Below are positions 5,098-12,272 of a DNA stretch of 15,989 nucleotides, piece by piece (position 1 is the first letter of the stretch; each line of letters starts with the position of its first letter). This stretch comes from Candidatus Moraniibacteriota bacterium (GTDB lineage Bacteria; Patescibacteriota; Minisyncoccia; Moranbacterales; UBA9337): positions 4,410 to 20,398 of the forward strand of contig DOKP01000102.1 of the NCBI GenBank assembly GCA_003510795.1, given 5' to 3'. A model generated the notes under the pieces. That model ran no database searches. It was given only the letters and a program-made list of their open reading frames with translations, and was not told the DNA's origin. A program made the translations under genes and the position numbers.

Positions 5098-7317
5098 ATG
5101 AAAAAAATAATTATAGCTTTATTTCTAATAATGTTCCCTTATACTTGTCATGCTTCTATGGTGACTTGGGTGGACAATACTCTGACAAAATATCGGCAAG
5201 GCGGGGAAGATGGGATAAGCGGCAATAGCTCTATTTCTCTTACAATGGCAAAAAATGAGATTACATCGTATCAGATATTGGTATATGCGGCTAGTGAAGA
5301 TTTAACCAATGTTGATGTAACATTATCTAACCTTACAAATGGAAGCAACACAATAACAGATCTCTATGTATACAAACAGATGTATCTAGATCTTCGAGTC
5401 AATGATGTGATTGGAACGACGGGAGATTGGGAAGACCAGGGGTCAAATATTTGGAGGAAAAATATTGGTACGCAGCCTTATGTTTGGTCGGGTACCCCGA
5501 GCTCTAATTATTCTGTGAATGTTGGATTTTATAAAAATGGAACAACGGATGCCCATTATACAAAGGGGTCAAATACTGCAACCCCGTCAACTGATTACCA
5601 ATGGTATTATGACGGCACTTATCTTTTTGTTTATGCGACAAGCAATCCGGCGTCATATTATACAAGAATAATCGCGCCAAATAGGATGAGTCGGGTTGAA
5701 TATATTAAAAATTCAGGATTTATGCCTGATGCGCTGATTCCCAAAGTCGATAGATTCTATGGGGAGACTCGCAACGTATTTCCAATGCCGGTGCAGAGCG
5801 GGAAAGTACAAGGTATTTGGGTGGATGTTGGGACTGCTTCTGCCACTCCAGCAGGAATCTATACCGGCACAGCTACATTAACTGCTGATGGGAAAACCCC
5901 TCAAGTTTTAAGCATTTCAGTTGTGGTTAAAGACTTTGCACTTGACTCCACTTCTGCTTTTCAAAGTACCTATATGCTCAATGAAGCAAAAATCACCTAT
6001 GGTCATGGCTACGGTTCATACGAGGGTACAACGGGTTCAGCATATTCAACTGAACTTACTAAGCAATATGTCAAGATGATGCTATATAATAAGCTATCCA
6101 CCGCATTGGGGAATAGTAAATTCATCGCAACTTCAACATTGATGCCGTGGAATTCAAGCACGCAAACTCTAATGGTATCCAGTTGGGAACCGTGGCTTTC
6201 TATTTATCAAGACAGTTTAGATGGAACTCTGATTACCTCCGGGCCGATGTCTGGGGCTAAGTCATCACAGCTTTATATTCCCATAGGATGGCCCTTGGAT
6301 TATGCTCTAAGATCTGATATATCAAACGCTGACAAGGAAGCAGCTACGTTGCAATATCATCAGGCCTTTTATGACTATGCCCAAACAAGAGGGTGGGATC
6401 CCTTTAATAAACTGATTATCCCGGTTATTGATGAGCCAAATACCTCAACCTATCTCACCTGGAGAGGGGTATATCAGAACAAGGTATCTGTAGCGCTGGA
6501 GGAAGGGCGGGAGATTAGTAAATTGAATACAGGCGGAGCTGGCCCCTTTAAACGTGCAATGGTTAACTCCGTGCGGAATTCCTCTATGGAAACTTTCGAT
6601 AACTACGGTTTTTTTGACGCTTACATGGGCTCTTTCTCCTGTGCATCGTGGGATACAGGAGCTAATTGTACGTCTGCCATATACCCTTCAACTTATCCAG
6701 ATAGAACGAACCTATGGGGATATTATAGCTGCATGACCAATGGGTGTTCGACCGTTGGGGACAAGAATTATACGGGTGAGCCTGATTTATCAGCCGACGG
6801 AGATGCACTGTACAATAGATTTCCGGGAATAAACTGGTATCTGTATCAAAATAACGGGACTATCTACTGGGATACATCATGGGATAATATGCCTTCCGGA
6901 GGTACTGGAGGAGATCCATATTATTCAATATGGGGATTTGGGTCAAATGGGGATGGGCATCTGATCTATCCGGGTGTTATTAATGACACAGGACGAACAA
7001 CCCTTGGTACTCATACCCCACTGATCGGAGGAACACACGATATACCAATAGAAAGTATCAGATTAAAACAACTTAGGGATGCTGTACAGGATTGGGAATA
7101 CTGCAAAAAAGCAGAGGCACTGGCTGGACGCCCAGCAGTATTAGCCGTCATCGCGGGAGCATTTACAGACCCAACAGAGGGAAGGGCTTTCTTTCACCCA
7201 AATATGGATAAAAATAATTTTCTATTAGTTAGAAATCAATTAGACGCCTTAATAGAAAACAACGGAGCGACAGATTTCACTGCGCCTACTACTCCAGCAA
7301 ATCTGAGTGTGCAATAA
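5098..7317 (+). CDS. Secreted GH123-like (former DUF4091) glycoside hydrolase family protein
   Basis: The 739-residue product has a signal peptide with probable cleavage after CHA (residue 19). A beta-sandwich region follows, with a module around residues 113-190 containing WYYDGTYLFVYAT, and then the linker GIWVDVGTASATPAGIYTGT (about 239-258) that normally precedes the catalytic domain in this family. The catalytic-type domain contains VIDEP, placing an Asp-Glu pair at 445-446; in GH123 beta-N-acetylgalactosaminidases such a pair supports substrate-assisted cleavage of N-acetylhexosamine. IRLKQLRDAVQDWEY (about 654-668) is the C-terminal hallmark. The likely role is binding or trimming of extracellular amino-sugar glycans, by inference only. 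The end, TAPTTPANLSVQ, mirrors the upstream protein's end. A strong terminator lies about 130 bases downstream. Confidence 0.78.
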   Translation: MKKIIIALFLIMFPYTCHASMVTWVDNTLTKYRQGGEDGISGNSSISLTMAKNEITSYQILVYAASEDLTNVDVTLSNLTNGSNTITDLYVYKQMYLDLRVNDVIGTTGDWEDQGSNIWRKNIGTQPYVWSGTPSSNYSVNVGFYKNGTTDAHYTKGSNTATPSTDYQWYYDGTYLFVYATSNPASYYTRIIAPNRMSRVEYIKNSGFMPDALIPKVDRFYGETRNVFPMPVQSGKVQGIWVDVGTASATPAGIYTGTATLTADGKTPQVLSISVVVKDFALDSTSAFQSTYMLNEAKITYGHGYGSYEGTTGSAYSTELTKQYVKMMLYNKLSTALGNSKFIATSTLMPWNSSTQTLMVSSWEPWLSIYQDSLDGTLITSGPMSGAKSSQLYIPIGWPLDYALRSDISNADKEAATLQYHQAFYDYAQTRGWDPFNKLIIPVIDEPNTSTYLTWRGVYQNKVSVALEEGREISKLNTGGAGPFKRAMVNSVRNSSMETFDNYGFFDAYMGSFSCASWDTGANCTSAIYPSTYPDRTNLWGYYSCMTNGCSTVGDKNYTGEPDLSADGDALYNRFPGINWYLYQNNGTIYWDTSWDNMPSGGTGGDPYYSIWGFGSNGDGHLIYPGVINDTGRTTLGTHTPLIGGTHDIPIESIRLKQLRDAVQDWEYCKKAEALAGRPAVLAVIAGAFTDPTEGRAFFHPNMDKNNFLLVRNQLDALIENNGATDFTAPTTPANLSVQ

Positions 7318-7444
7318 GAAGAAATATAAATAATAGTTGTACTGGTCATCTTTAGTAAATAAAAACTTTTACATTTTACTTGGCAGGTGCAGAATAGAGT
7401 AGTAGATAGGTCATAAAACATATATAAAACAAGTAGCATGTAGC

Positions 7445-7474
7445 AAAAAACATCTTAGCAATAGGATGTTTTTT
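7445..7474. terminator. Bidirectional intrinsic terminator with GCAA tetraloop
   Basis: AAAAAACATC (7445-7454) pairs with GATGTTTTTT (7465-7474). Inside this, TTA pairs with TAG (one T-G wobble), closing a GCAA (GNRA) loop at 7458-7461, for a 13-pair stem. T-runs flank it on both strands. It lies between convergent units, so it can end the secreted-protein transcript and also the rml transcript from the other side. Confidence 0.85.
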
Positions 7475-7501
7475 AGTTTTAAAATTACTTCTTTATGTAC
7501 A

Positions 7502-7629
7502 GTTCAGCATTGCCTCGTCTCTACAAATAAATTCACAAGGCGCAATATTTTTTAGCACAGGGCAGTGCCCTGCCACGCCTAAAAAATAAAAATATACTCT
7601 ATTTGTAGGAACGCGCCGTGGCGCGTTCC
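7502..7629. repeat. REPIN-like pair of inverted palindromic repeats
   Basis: Two units face each other: GCCTCGTCTCTACAAATA (7512-7529) and TATTTGTAGGAACG (7600-7613), sharing a perfect nine-base inverted match CTACAAATA/TATTTGTAG. The right unit is itself a perfect palindrome, GGAACGCGCC-GT-GGCGCGTTCC (7608-7629). Between them is a nested hairpin: ATTTTTTAG (7547-7555) and CTAAAAAAT (7579-7587) enclose CAGGGCA-G-TGCCCTG (7558-7572). The layout resembles paired REP elements (REPINs). The first unit shares the CGTCTCTAC end with the palindrome at 8822-8849. Confidence 0.6.
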
Positions 7630-7641
7630 CTATAAATATTC

Positions 7642-7827
7642 CTATTTCACAGGAACTTTTGGTCTGTTTTTTACCACCTCGTTAAGAGTAGCTTGATTTG
7701 CCTCAGCAGCTTTTTGAATTTTTTCCATATCCTGAGCAGTTTTGTCAAAGCTAATCACGGTAAAAAATCCCACCAAGATAGCTAACACTAAAATTACACC
7801 CACTGCTAATTCTGTCTGAATTCTCAT
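7642..7827 (-). CDS. Small single-pass membrane protein, unknown function
   Basis: The 61-residue product begins MRIQTELAVGVILVLAILVG. One transmembrane helix spans about residues 7-26, with too few N-terminal charges for a typical signal peptide. The rest is a short, charged, helix-prone tail (FDKTAQDMEKIQKAAEANQ) that could form a coiled coil, and it ends in PKVPVK. The gene starts 26 bases after rmlD on the same strand, so it is probably the last gene of the rmlB-rmlD transcript. I do not recognise the family. The good helix, clean stop and operon position suggest a real gene. Confidence 0.6.
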   Translation of the reverse strand: MRIQTELAVGVILVLAILVGFFTVISFDKTAQDMEKIQKAAEANQATLNEVVKNRPKVPVK

Positions 7828-7853
7828 TTTTGTTTTTGTTTAAAATATTTAGA

Positions 7854-8810
7854 TTATTTAATAATACCAGACTCTATTAAATATTCACTTAGAGCATCTT
7901 TATAACTTCGCAGCGGATTTAGTTTTTTATTCAGCAAAACTGAGAAATACGGGCGTTTAGCCGGACGAGGAAATTCGTCTCCACTTATTGGCTCAACTTT
8001 AACCTTCTCCAATCCAGCTTGCATATACAATTCCTCTACTGCATCAAACCAGGTGCAAGACTCTCCATTGGTAATATGATAAATTCCAAATTCCTTTTTG
8101 GATTCAATTATCTCTCTAGTTTTTTTAGCTAAATCAGGAGCATAAGTAAAACAACTTGTTTCTTCATCTACCGCCTTAATAGGCTCTCCGCTCTTCAAAG
8201 CTTTCTTGCCAACTTCCAACATCATATCAAAAAAGCTTCGCTTAGCACCCTCTGTGGTGCCAGGTTTGCCAAACAATTTGGAAAGTCTGATTATATAAAA
8301 TTTTTCTCCATATTTTTTTACTTCCATTTCGCCCAATAACTTGCTTTCTCCATATTTATTTACTGGAGCGGGCTTATCATCTTCAGTGTAACCAATTTCC
8401 GGCTCAAATCCAGCATGGAGTCCACAGCTTCCGCAGCTACCTGTGCAACCTGCTGGCTCAGGAATATTTGGCATCTGGGCTCCGAAAACATAATCGCTAG
8501 AATAATGCACAAAAATTGCGCCAATCTCTTTGGCAATTTTTGCTAAATATCCAGGAGCCTTTCCATTTATTTTTTTAGCCAATTCAAACTCTGCATCATT
8601 TTCCTCACACTTGTCCACGGCATTATAAGCCACAGCATTTAAAATTACCTCGGGTTTTAGTAAGATAATTTTTTCCTTAGTTTTAGCTTCATTAATTATA
8701 TCCAACTCTTCCCTATCCCAAGCTGCAACTTCATAATTATTTTTGCTAAAAACATTTACCAATTCCTGCCCAAGCATCCCCTTGGCACCTAATATTAAAA
8801 CTTTTTTCAT
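7854..8810 (-). CDS. rfbD: dTDP-4-dehydrorhamnose reductase family protein (RmlD-like) with Cys-rich insertion
   Basis: RmlD reduces dTDP-4-keto-L-rhamnose to dTDP-L-rhamnose with NAD(P)H in the cytoplasm. The 318-residue product has the Rossmann nucleotide motif GAKGMLG (residues 8-14), SSDYVF (104-109) and the catalytic YxxxK (Y153, K157) of the extended short-chain dehydrogenase family. Between SSDYVF and the usual YTEDDKPAPVNKYG segment it carries an extra stretch with C122, C126 and C129 (GCTGSCGSCG), a CX3CX2C pattern absent from ordinary RmlD. rmlB lies directly upstream on the same strand, which supports a dTDP-sugar role, but rmlA and rmlC are not in the window, so the exact sugar is uncertain. 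It has no Shine-Dalgarno sequence. Confidence 0.88.
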   Translation of the reverse strand: MKKVLILGAKGMLGQELVNVFSKNNYEVAAWDREELDIINEAKTKEKIILLKPEVILNAVAYNAVDKCEENDAEFELAKKINGKAPGYLAKIAKEIGAIFVHYSSDYVFGAQMPNIPEPAGCTGSCGSCGLHAGFEPEIGYTEDDKPAPVNKYGESKLLGEMEVKKYGEKFYIIRLSKLFGKPGTTEGAKRSFFDMMLEVGKKALKSGEPIKAVDEETSCFTYAPDLAKKTREIIESKKEFGIYHITNGESCTWFDAVEELYMQAGLEKVKVEPISGDEFPRPAKRPYFSVLLNKKLNPLRSYKDALSEYLIESGIIK

Positions 8811-8821
8811 AATTTATTTCA

Positions 8822-8849
8822 GTACAGACGCATTGCAATGCGTCTCTAC
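8822..8849. repeat. REP-like palindrome between rmlB and rmlD
   Basis: A perfect 20-base palindrome with arms AGACGCATTG and CAATGCGTCT (8826-8845) is extended by GTA/TAC at its outer ends with one C-C mismatch. It sits in the 67-base gap inside the rml operon, so the transcript would carry a stable hairpin between the two genes. It belongs with the copies at 7502-7629 and 15969-15989. Confidence 0.75.
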
Positions 8850-8877
8850 CTTAAAAAATTTATAAACTTTAATTTAT

Positions 8878-9900
8878 TTATGCAATTCTTCTGTGTTTAT
8901 CATTTCTATAATCTCTTCCATATTCAATATATTTGCCTGATTTAATAGTATCTAGCCACTGTGCATTCTGTTTGTACCACTCTACGGTGTCTTTTATTCC
9001 ATCCTCAAATGAAATAGCCGGCTTCCAACCAAGCTCTCTTGTCATTTTAGTGAAATCAACCGCATATCGTTTATCATGGCCTTTTCGATCTGGAACATAT
9101 TCAATGTTATCTTCGTCAAATCCCATCAATTCTAAAATTTTATGAGTGATTTCTAGATTAGTTTTTTCGGCGCCTCCACCAATACAATATGTCTCCCCTA
9201 TTTTTCCATGCCTAATAATTCTGTCGATGGCATCACAATGATCTTTGACATGCAACCAATCTCGAATATTTTCGCCTGTTCCATAAATAGGAAGTTTTTT
9301 ACCTTCCATTAAACTAGTGATAAAAAAAGGAATTAATTTTTCTGGAAATTGATAAGGCCCGTAATTGTTAGAGCAATTAGAAATCGTGATAGGTAGCTGA
9401 TGTGTATGATAGTAAGATCGCACTAAATGATCAGAAGAGGCCTTAGAAGCACTGTATGGACTTCTGGGATCATAAGGAGTCTTCTCATTAAAAGCTGAAT
9501 CATTTTTTCCTAAAGAGCCGAATACTTCATCTGTAGAAATATGATGAAATCTTTTTTTGCCACTATTTTTGGCAATTTCCAACAAATTTAAAGTTCCATT
9601 AACATTCGTTCGTACAAAAGAACCGCTATCTAAGATTGATCTATCCACATGGGATTCAGCCGCAAAATGAACAACCACATCTATATCCCCCATCAACTCA
9701 TCTAGAAGCAATGAATCCATTATATCACCATGCACAAATTGATAATTTGGATTTTCTTCTACATCTTTTAAATTTTCTAAATTACCCGCATAAGTAAGCG
9801 CATCTAAATTTATCACCTTATCTTGGGGATATTTCTCTAAAATGTAATGAATAAAATTTGAACCAATAAAACCAGCCCCGCCCGTAACTAATAATTTCAT
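8878..9900 (-). CDS. rfbB: dTDP-glucose 4,6-dehydratase
   Basis: RmlB converts dTDP-glucose to dTDP-4-keto-6-deoxyglucose, the branch point for rhamnose and other deoxysugars. The 340-residue product matches the family along its full length: GGAGFIGS (residues 7-14) binds NAD, LDALTYAGNLENL (32-44) and AESHVDRSI (81-89) are signatures, TDE (123-125) and YSASK (149-153) form the catalytic centre, and NNYGPYQFPEKLIP and GTGENIRDWLHV complete the sugar-nucleotide site. A good promoter lies upstream at 9929-9957. It heads the minus-strand unit with rmlD and the 61-residue membrane gene, with a REP-like palindrome between rmlB and rmlD. Confidence 0.96.
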   Translation of the reverse strand: MKLLVTGGAGFIGSNFIHYILEKYPQDKVINLDALTYAGNLENLKDVEENPNYQFVHGDIMDSLLLDELMGDIDVVVHFAAESHVDRSILDSGSFVRTNVNGTLNLLEIAKNSGKKRFHHISTDEVFGSLGKNDSAFNEKTPYDPRSPYSASKASSDHLVRSYYHTHQLPITISNCSNNYGPYQFPEKLIPFFITSLMEGKKLPIYGTGENIRDWLHVKDHCDAIDRIIRHGKIGETYCIGGGAEKTNLEITHKILELMGFDEDNIEYVPDRKGHDKRYAVDFTKMTRELGWKPAISFEDGIKDTVEWYKQNAQWLDTIKSGKYIEYGRDYRNDKHRRIA

Positions 9901-9928
9901 ATTTTTTAATAATAAAAGTTATAATTCA

Positions 9929-9957
9929 ATTTTACCATTTATATTGTAAAAATTCAA
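9929..9957 (-). promoter_or_regulatory. rmlB promoter
   Basis: On the minus strand, TTGAAT (9957-9952), a 17-base spacer and TAAAAT (9934-9929) with TG one base before it form a strong extended promoter. Transcription would start near 9922, giving a leader of about 22 bases with no Shine-Dalgarno sequence. Its -35 overlaps the first AACCAT repeat. Confidence 0.65.
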
Positions 9958-9982
9958 CCATACACAACCATATGCCAACCAT
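9956..9982. promoter_or_regulatory. Three phased AACCAT repeats between divergent promoters
   Basis: AACCAT occurs at 9956-9961, 9966-9971 and 9977-9982, with spacings of 10 and 11 bases, close to one DNA turn. The cluster lies between the -35 boxes of the rmlB promoter and the plus-strand glycosyltransferase promoter and overlaps the former. A protein bound on one DNA face could control both genes. No regulator gene is in the window. Confidence 0.4.
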
Positions 9983-9991
9983 CCACGAGCG

Positions 9992-10020
9992 TAGACAGCT
10001 CATTTAAATTCTGTTAATAT
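9992..10020 (+). promoter_or_regulatory. Promoter of the plus-strand glycosyltransferase operon
   Basis: TAGACA (9992-9997), a 17-base spacer and TAATAT (10015-10020) with TG one base before it. The predicted start, about 10026-10027, falls on the GTG start codon of the next gene, suggesting another leaderless or nearly leaderless message. Confidence 0.6.
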
Positions 10021-10024
10021 TGAA

Positions 10025-10729
10025 GTGATTAATTATAGATTAAAATTTGTGAATAGTAATATTAAAATTTTTGTAATAATTCCCGCTTACAATGAAGCTT
10101 CTGTGGTTAAAAGCGTCATCAATGAAATAAAAAATGCCGGTTATTCCAACATTATCGTTGTAGATGATGGCAGTTCTGACAACACTTTTCTGGAGGCCCA
10201 AAGTATTCCCGAAGTAGTTTCTCTAAAACACTTTATCAATCGCGGCAAGGGCGCGGCAGTGAAAACTGGCATTGAGGCTGCTAAATTACTCCAGGCTGAT
10301 ATTGCAATCACTATTGATGGCGACGGCCAGCATAATCCCGAAGACATCCGGCCTATGATTGATCAAATTAAAAAAGGATTTGATGTGGTTTTGGGCACTC
10401 GACTTAAAAATCCCAAGGGAATGCCTCCGTGGAAAATTGCCGCCAACCATTTCGGTAATTTTTGCACATGGGCTATTTATGGATTATGGGTAACTGATAG
10501 CCAATCAGGCTTTCGAGCTTATTCCAAAAAAGCTCTCGCACGCATTAAGACCACTACTGATCGCTACGAATATGACAGTGAAGTAATTCGTGAAATCTCA
10601 CGCAACAAACTCAAATACACTGAAATACCAATCGAAGTGCGCTATACCAAATATTCCATGAGCAAAGCCAATAAAATGAATTTAAAAAATGGTATAAAAA
10701 CATTGGTAAAAATGATAATTTATAATTAA
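10025..10729 (+). CDS. DPM1-like family 2 glycosyltransferase
   Basis: The 234-residue product is a GT-A fold glycosyltransferase that, in characterised relatives, moves a sugar from a nucleotide donor to a polyprenyl phosphate at the inner membrane face. Motifs in order: IIPAYNEA (residues 18-25), VVDDGSSD (45-52), RGKGAAVKTGIEAA (73-86), the metal-binding DGDGQHNPED (98-107), and DSQSGFRAYSKKAL in the acceptor region. It lacks the C-terminal membrane helices of GtrB-type enzymes. The next gene encodes a DUF2304 membrane protein, a frequent partner that may anchor it. The start is GTG at 10025; an in-frame GTG at 10049 would give MNSNIKIFVIIPAYNE, closer to most relatives, so the first eight residues are uncertain. 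Confidence 0.9.
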   Translation: MINYRLKFVNSNIKIFVIIPAYNEASVVKSVINEIKNAGYSNIIVVDDGSSDNTFLEAQSIPEVVSLKHFINRGKGAAVKTGIEAAKLLQADIAITIDGDGQHNPEDIRPMIDQIKKGFDVVLGTRLKNPKGMPPWKIAANHFGNFCTWAIYGLWVTDSQSGFRAYSKKALARIKTTTDRYEYDSEVIREISRNKLKYTEIPIEVRYTKYSMSKANKMNLKNGIKTLVKMIIYN

Positions 10730-10733
10730 TTTT

Positions 10734-11093
10734 ATGCTTGAACTATCTATTACCCAAATTGCAATCTCGCTGTTTGCCACACTTTTTATCGTAAATTCAA
10801 TATTTAAATTTACAGCCAGAAAAAGAGGCCAGACGGTTTTTCGCCTTTTTTTCAATCTGACTATCTGGTCAGTTATTCTTTTCTTTGCCCTCTCTCCAGA
10901 AATTGCCCATTCCCTATCCCAAAAATTAGGCTTTGGAGATAATTTAAATACTTTCATTTTTATCGGATTTGTTGTCGTTTTTGTTGTTCTTTTTAAAATA
11001 ATCAATATTTTAGATCGCATCGAAAGAAATGTTTCAGAAATTGTCAGAAAAGAAGCCCTGGAAAAAATTGCCAATCTAAAAATAAATTCATGA
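10734..11093 (+). CDS. DUF2304 family membrane protein
   Basis: The 119-residue product has three hydrophobic helices, at about residues 5-24, 37-54 and 73-91, followed by a charged helix (NILDRIERNVSEIVRKEALEK) that could form a coiled coil on the cytoplasmic side. The layout, the RKRGQTVFRLFFNLTIWSVI segment and the ALSPE motif fit DUF2304. It starts four bases after the stop of the DPM1-like gene and overlaps the next gene by ATGA, so these genes are translated together. The biochemical role of the family is not established; location next to a soluble polyprenyl-sugar synthase suggests a membrane-anchoring or helper role, by inference. Confidence 0.78.
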   Translation: MLELSITQIAISLFATLFIVNSIFKFTARKRGQTVFRLFFNLTIWSVILFFALSPEIAHSLSQKLGFGDNLNTFIFIGFVVVFVVLFKIINILDRIERNVSEIVRKEALEKIANLKINS

Positions 11094-11884
11094 CTCCTAA
11101 CCATACCTTTGCAATATTAGCCTACAAGGAATCGCCCCATTTATCCGCTTGTATTCAATCTCTAAAAAATCAGCTTCAAAAAAGCGAGATTATTATCTGT
11201 ACTTCCACTCCTAGTCCTTTTCTGAGAAACATTGCCACAGAGAACAATCTGCCTTTATTTATAAACCCCCGGCAAGCCGGCATAGCTAGCGACTGGAATT
11301 TTGCTATTTCTAAATCTTTTACGCAATACGTTACGTTAGCTCATCAGGATGATATTTATTTTCCCGAATATTCCCAAGAAGTGATTAAGGCTGCCAAAGC
11401 AAGGGCAGATGCGCTAATTATATTTTCTAACTACGATGAAATCGTTCATAAATCATCTCAAATTCTTATTCGCAAAAATTCATTAAATTTTTTTATTAAA
11501 AAATGCATAAATTTATTGTTTTTCAGAACCACTTCATACTTAACTAAATATAAAACTCATTTTATCGCCCTCGGAAATTCAATCGGATGTCCCACTGTTA
11601 CCTTTAAAAAAGATAACCTCCGAGATTTTGAGTTCGATGAAAACTTTAGCGTAAATCTAGATTGGAAAGCTTGGTTCGATTTGTCTAAAAAAGTAGGCAG
11701 TTTTATTTGGATAAATAAGACATTGGTTTCGCATAGAATTTATAATAATAGTGAAACCAGCCAAGGATTAGCCGAAAATCGTCGTCAGAAAGAAGATCTG
11801 GAAATGTTTATGAAACTTTGGCCAAGTTTTATCGCCCGTTTAATTAGCAAACTCTATAGCTTGAGCTACAAAAATAATAATTAA
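11090..11884 (+). CDS. Family 2 glycosyltransferase, divergent
   Basis: The 264-residue product has a GT-A-like pattern: FAILAYKESPHLSACIQSL (residues 7-25) corresponds to the nucleotide-binding start, NPRQAGIASDWNFAI (59-73) to the glycine-rich loop, AHQDD (84-88) to the metal-binding DXD position, and NLDWKAW to the acceptor-side acidic residue region. The usual DDGSSD after the second strand is replaced by CTSTPSP (37-43), so the donor pocket is altered. No membrane helix stands out. The start codon overlaps the DUF2304 stop (ATGA), indicating translational coupling. It probably adds a sugar to a surface glycan; donor and acceptor are unknown. Confidence 0.8.
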   Translation: MTPNHTFAILAYKESPHLSACIQSLKNQLQKSEIIICTSTPSPFLRNIATENNLPLFINPRQAGIASDWNFAISKSFTQYVTLAHQDDIYFPEYSQEVIKAAKARADALIIFSNYDEIVHKSSQILIRKNSLNFFIKKCINLLFFRTTSYLTKYKTHFIALGNSIGCPTVTFKKDNLRDFEFDENFSVNLDWKAWFDLSKKVGSFIWINKTLVSHRIYNNSETSQGLAENRRQKEDLEMFMKLWPSFIARLISKLYSLSYKNNN

Positions 11885-11894
11885 TTTCAAAAAA

Positions 11895-12272
11895 ATGTTT
11901 TACGTCATTATATATACTATTTTATTCTCTATTGTTACCGTAATCTCCATTTTATTAACTGGCTCACGCGCTTTTATTTCTGGCGGAGAGCTATCTCCTG
12001 CAAAAATAATAAAAATGCTTTTTGATTGGCATTTTATCTTAGGGGCAGGCTTCGCTTTTTCGGCAAGATTACTTTTTGTCATGATTAACAATAGCCTTCT
12101 AAAAATACCTCATTTAGCGCAAAGCTCAACAACTATTACTATGTTTATTACCTCCATTGCGATGGTATTTGTCATCATCGCTAACTATTATTTTTTAGGA
12201 GAAAAAATAAATGCCACTCAAGGGATGGGGGCATTTGTAATTTTATTTGGAATATTTTTGATTACCCGTTAA
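11895..12272 (+). CDS. Small four-helix EamA/SMR-type membrane transporter
   Basis: The 125-residue product has four hydrophobic segments, at about 1-22, 44-64, 80-101 and 106-123. The end, NYYFLGEKINATQGMGAFVILFGI, matches the last two helices of drug/metabolite superfamily domains (LGE followed by a glycine-rich helix). At this length it is a single EamA/SMR-like unit that must pair to form a full carrier. Small relatives such as ArnE/ArnF move undecaprenyl-linked sugars, and the operon of glycosyltransferases suggests a similar lipid-sugar flipping role, by inference. It starts 10 bases after the upstream gene. Its stop codon shares a TTAA with the stop of the convergent minus-strand gene. 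Confidence 0.75.
   Translation: MFYVIIYTILFSIVTVISILLTGSRAFISGGELSPAKIIKMLFDWHFILGAGFAFSARLLFVMINNSLLKIPHLAQSSTTITMFITSIAMVFVIIANYYFLGEKINATQGMGAFVILFGIFLITR

Noticed and set aside
10049..10051. Downstream GTG as the start of the DPM1-like gene
   Set aside because: It gives a product closer to typical relatives, but the promoter at 9992-10020 places the transcript start beside the GTG at 10025. I kept the longer form and recorded the doubt.
10682..11104. 140-codon minus-strand frame opposite the DUF2304 gene
   Set aside because: It is antisense to a recognisable membrane protein, shows no family features, and has no promoter or operon context. It is a shadow of the plus-strand gene.
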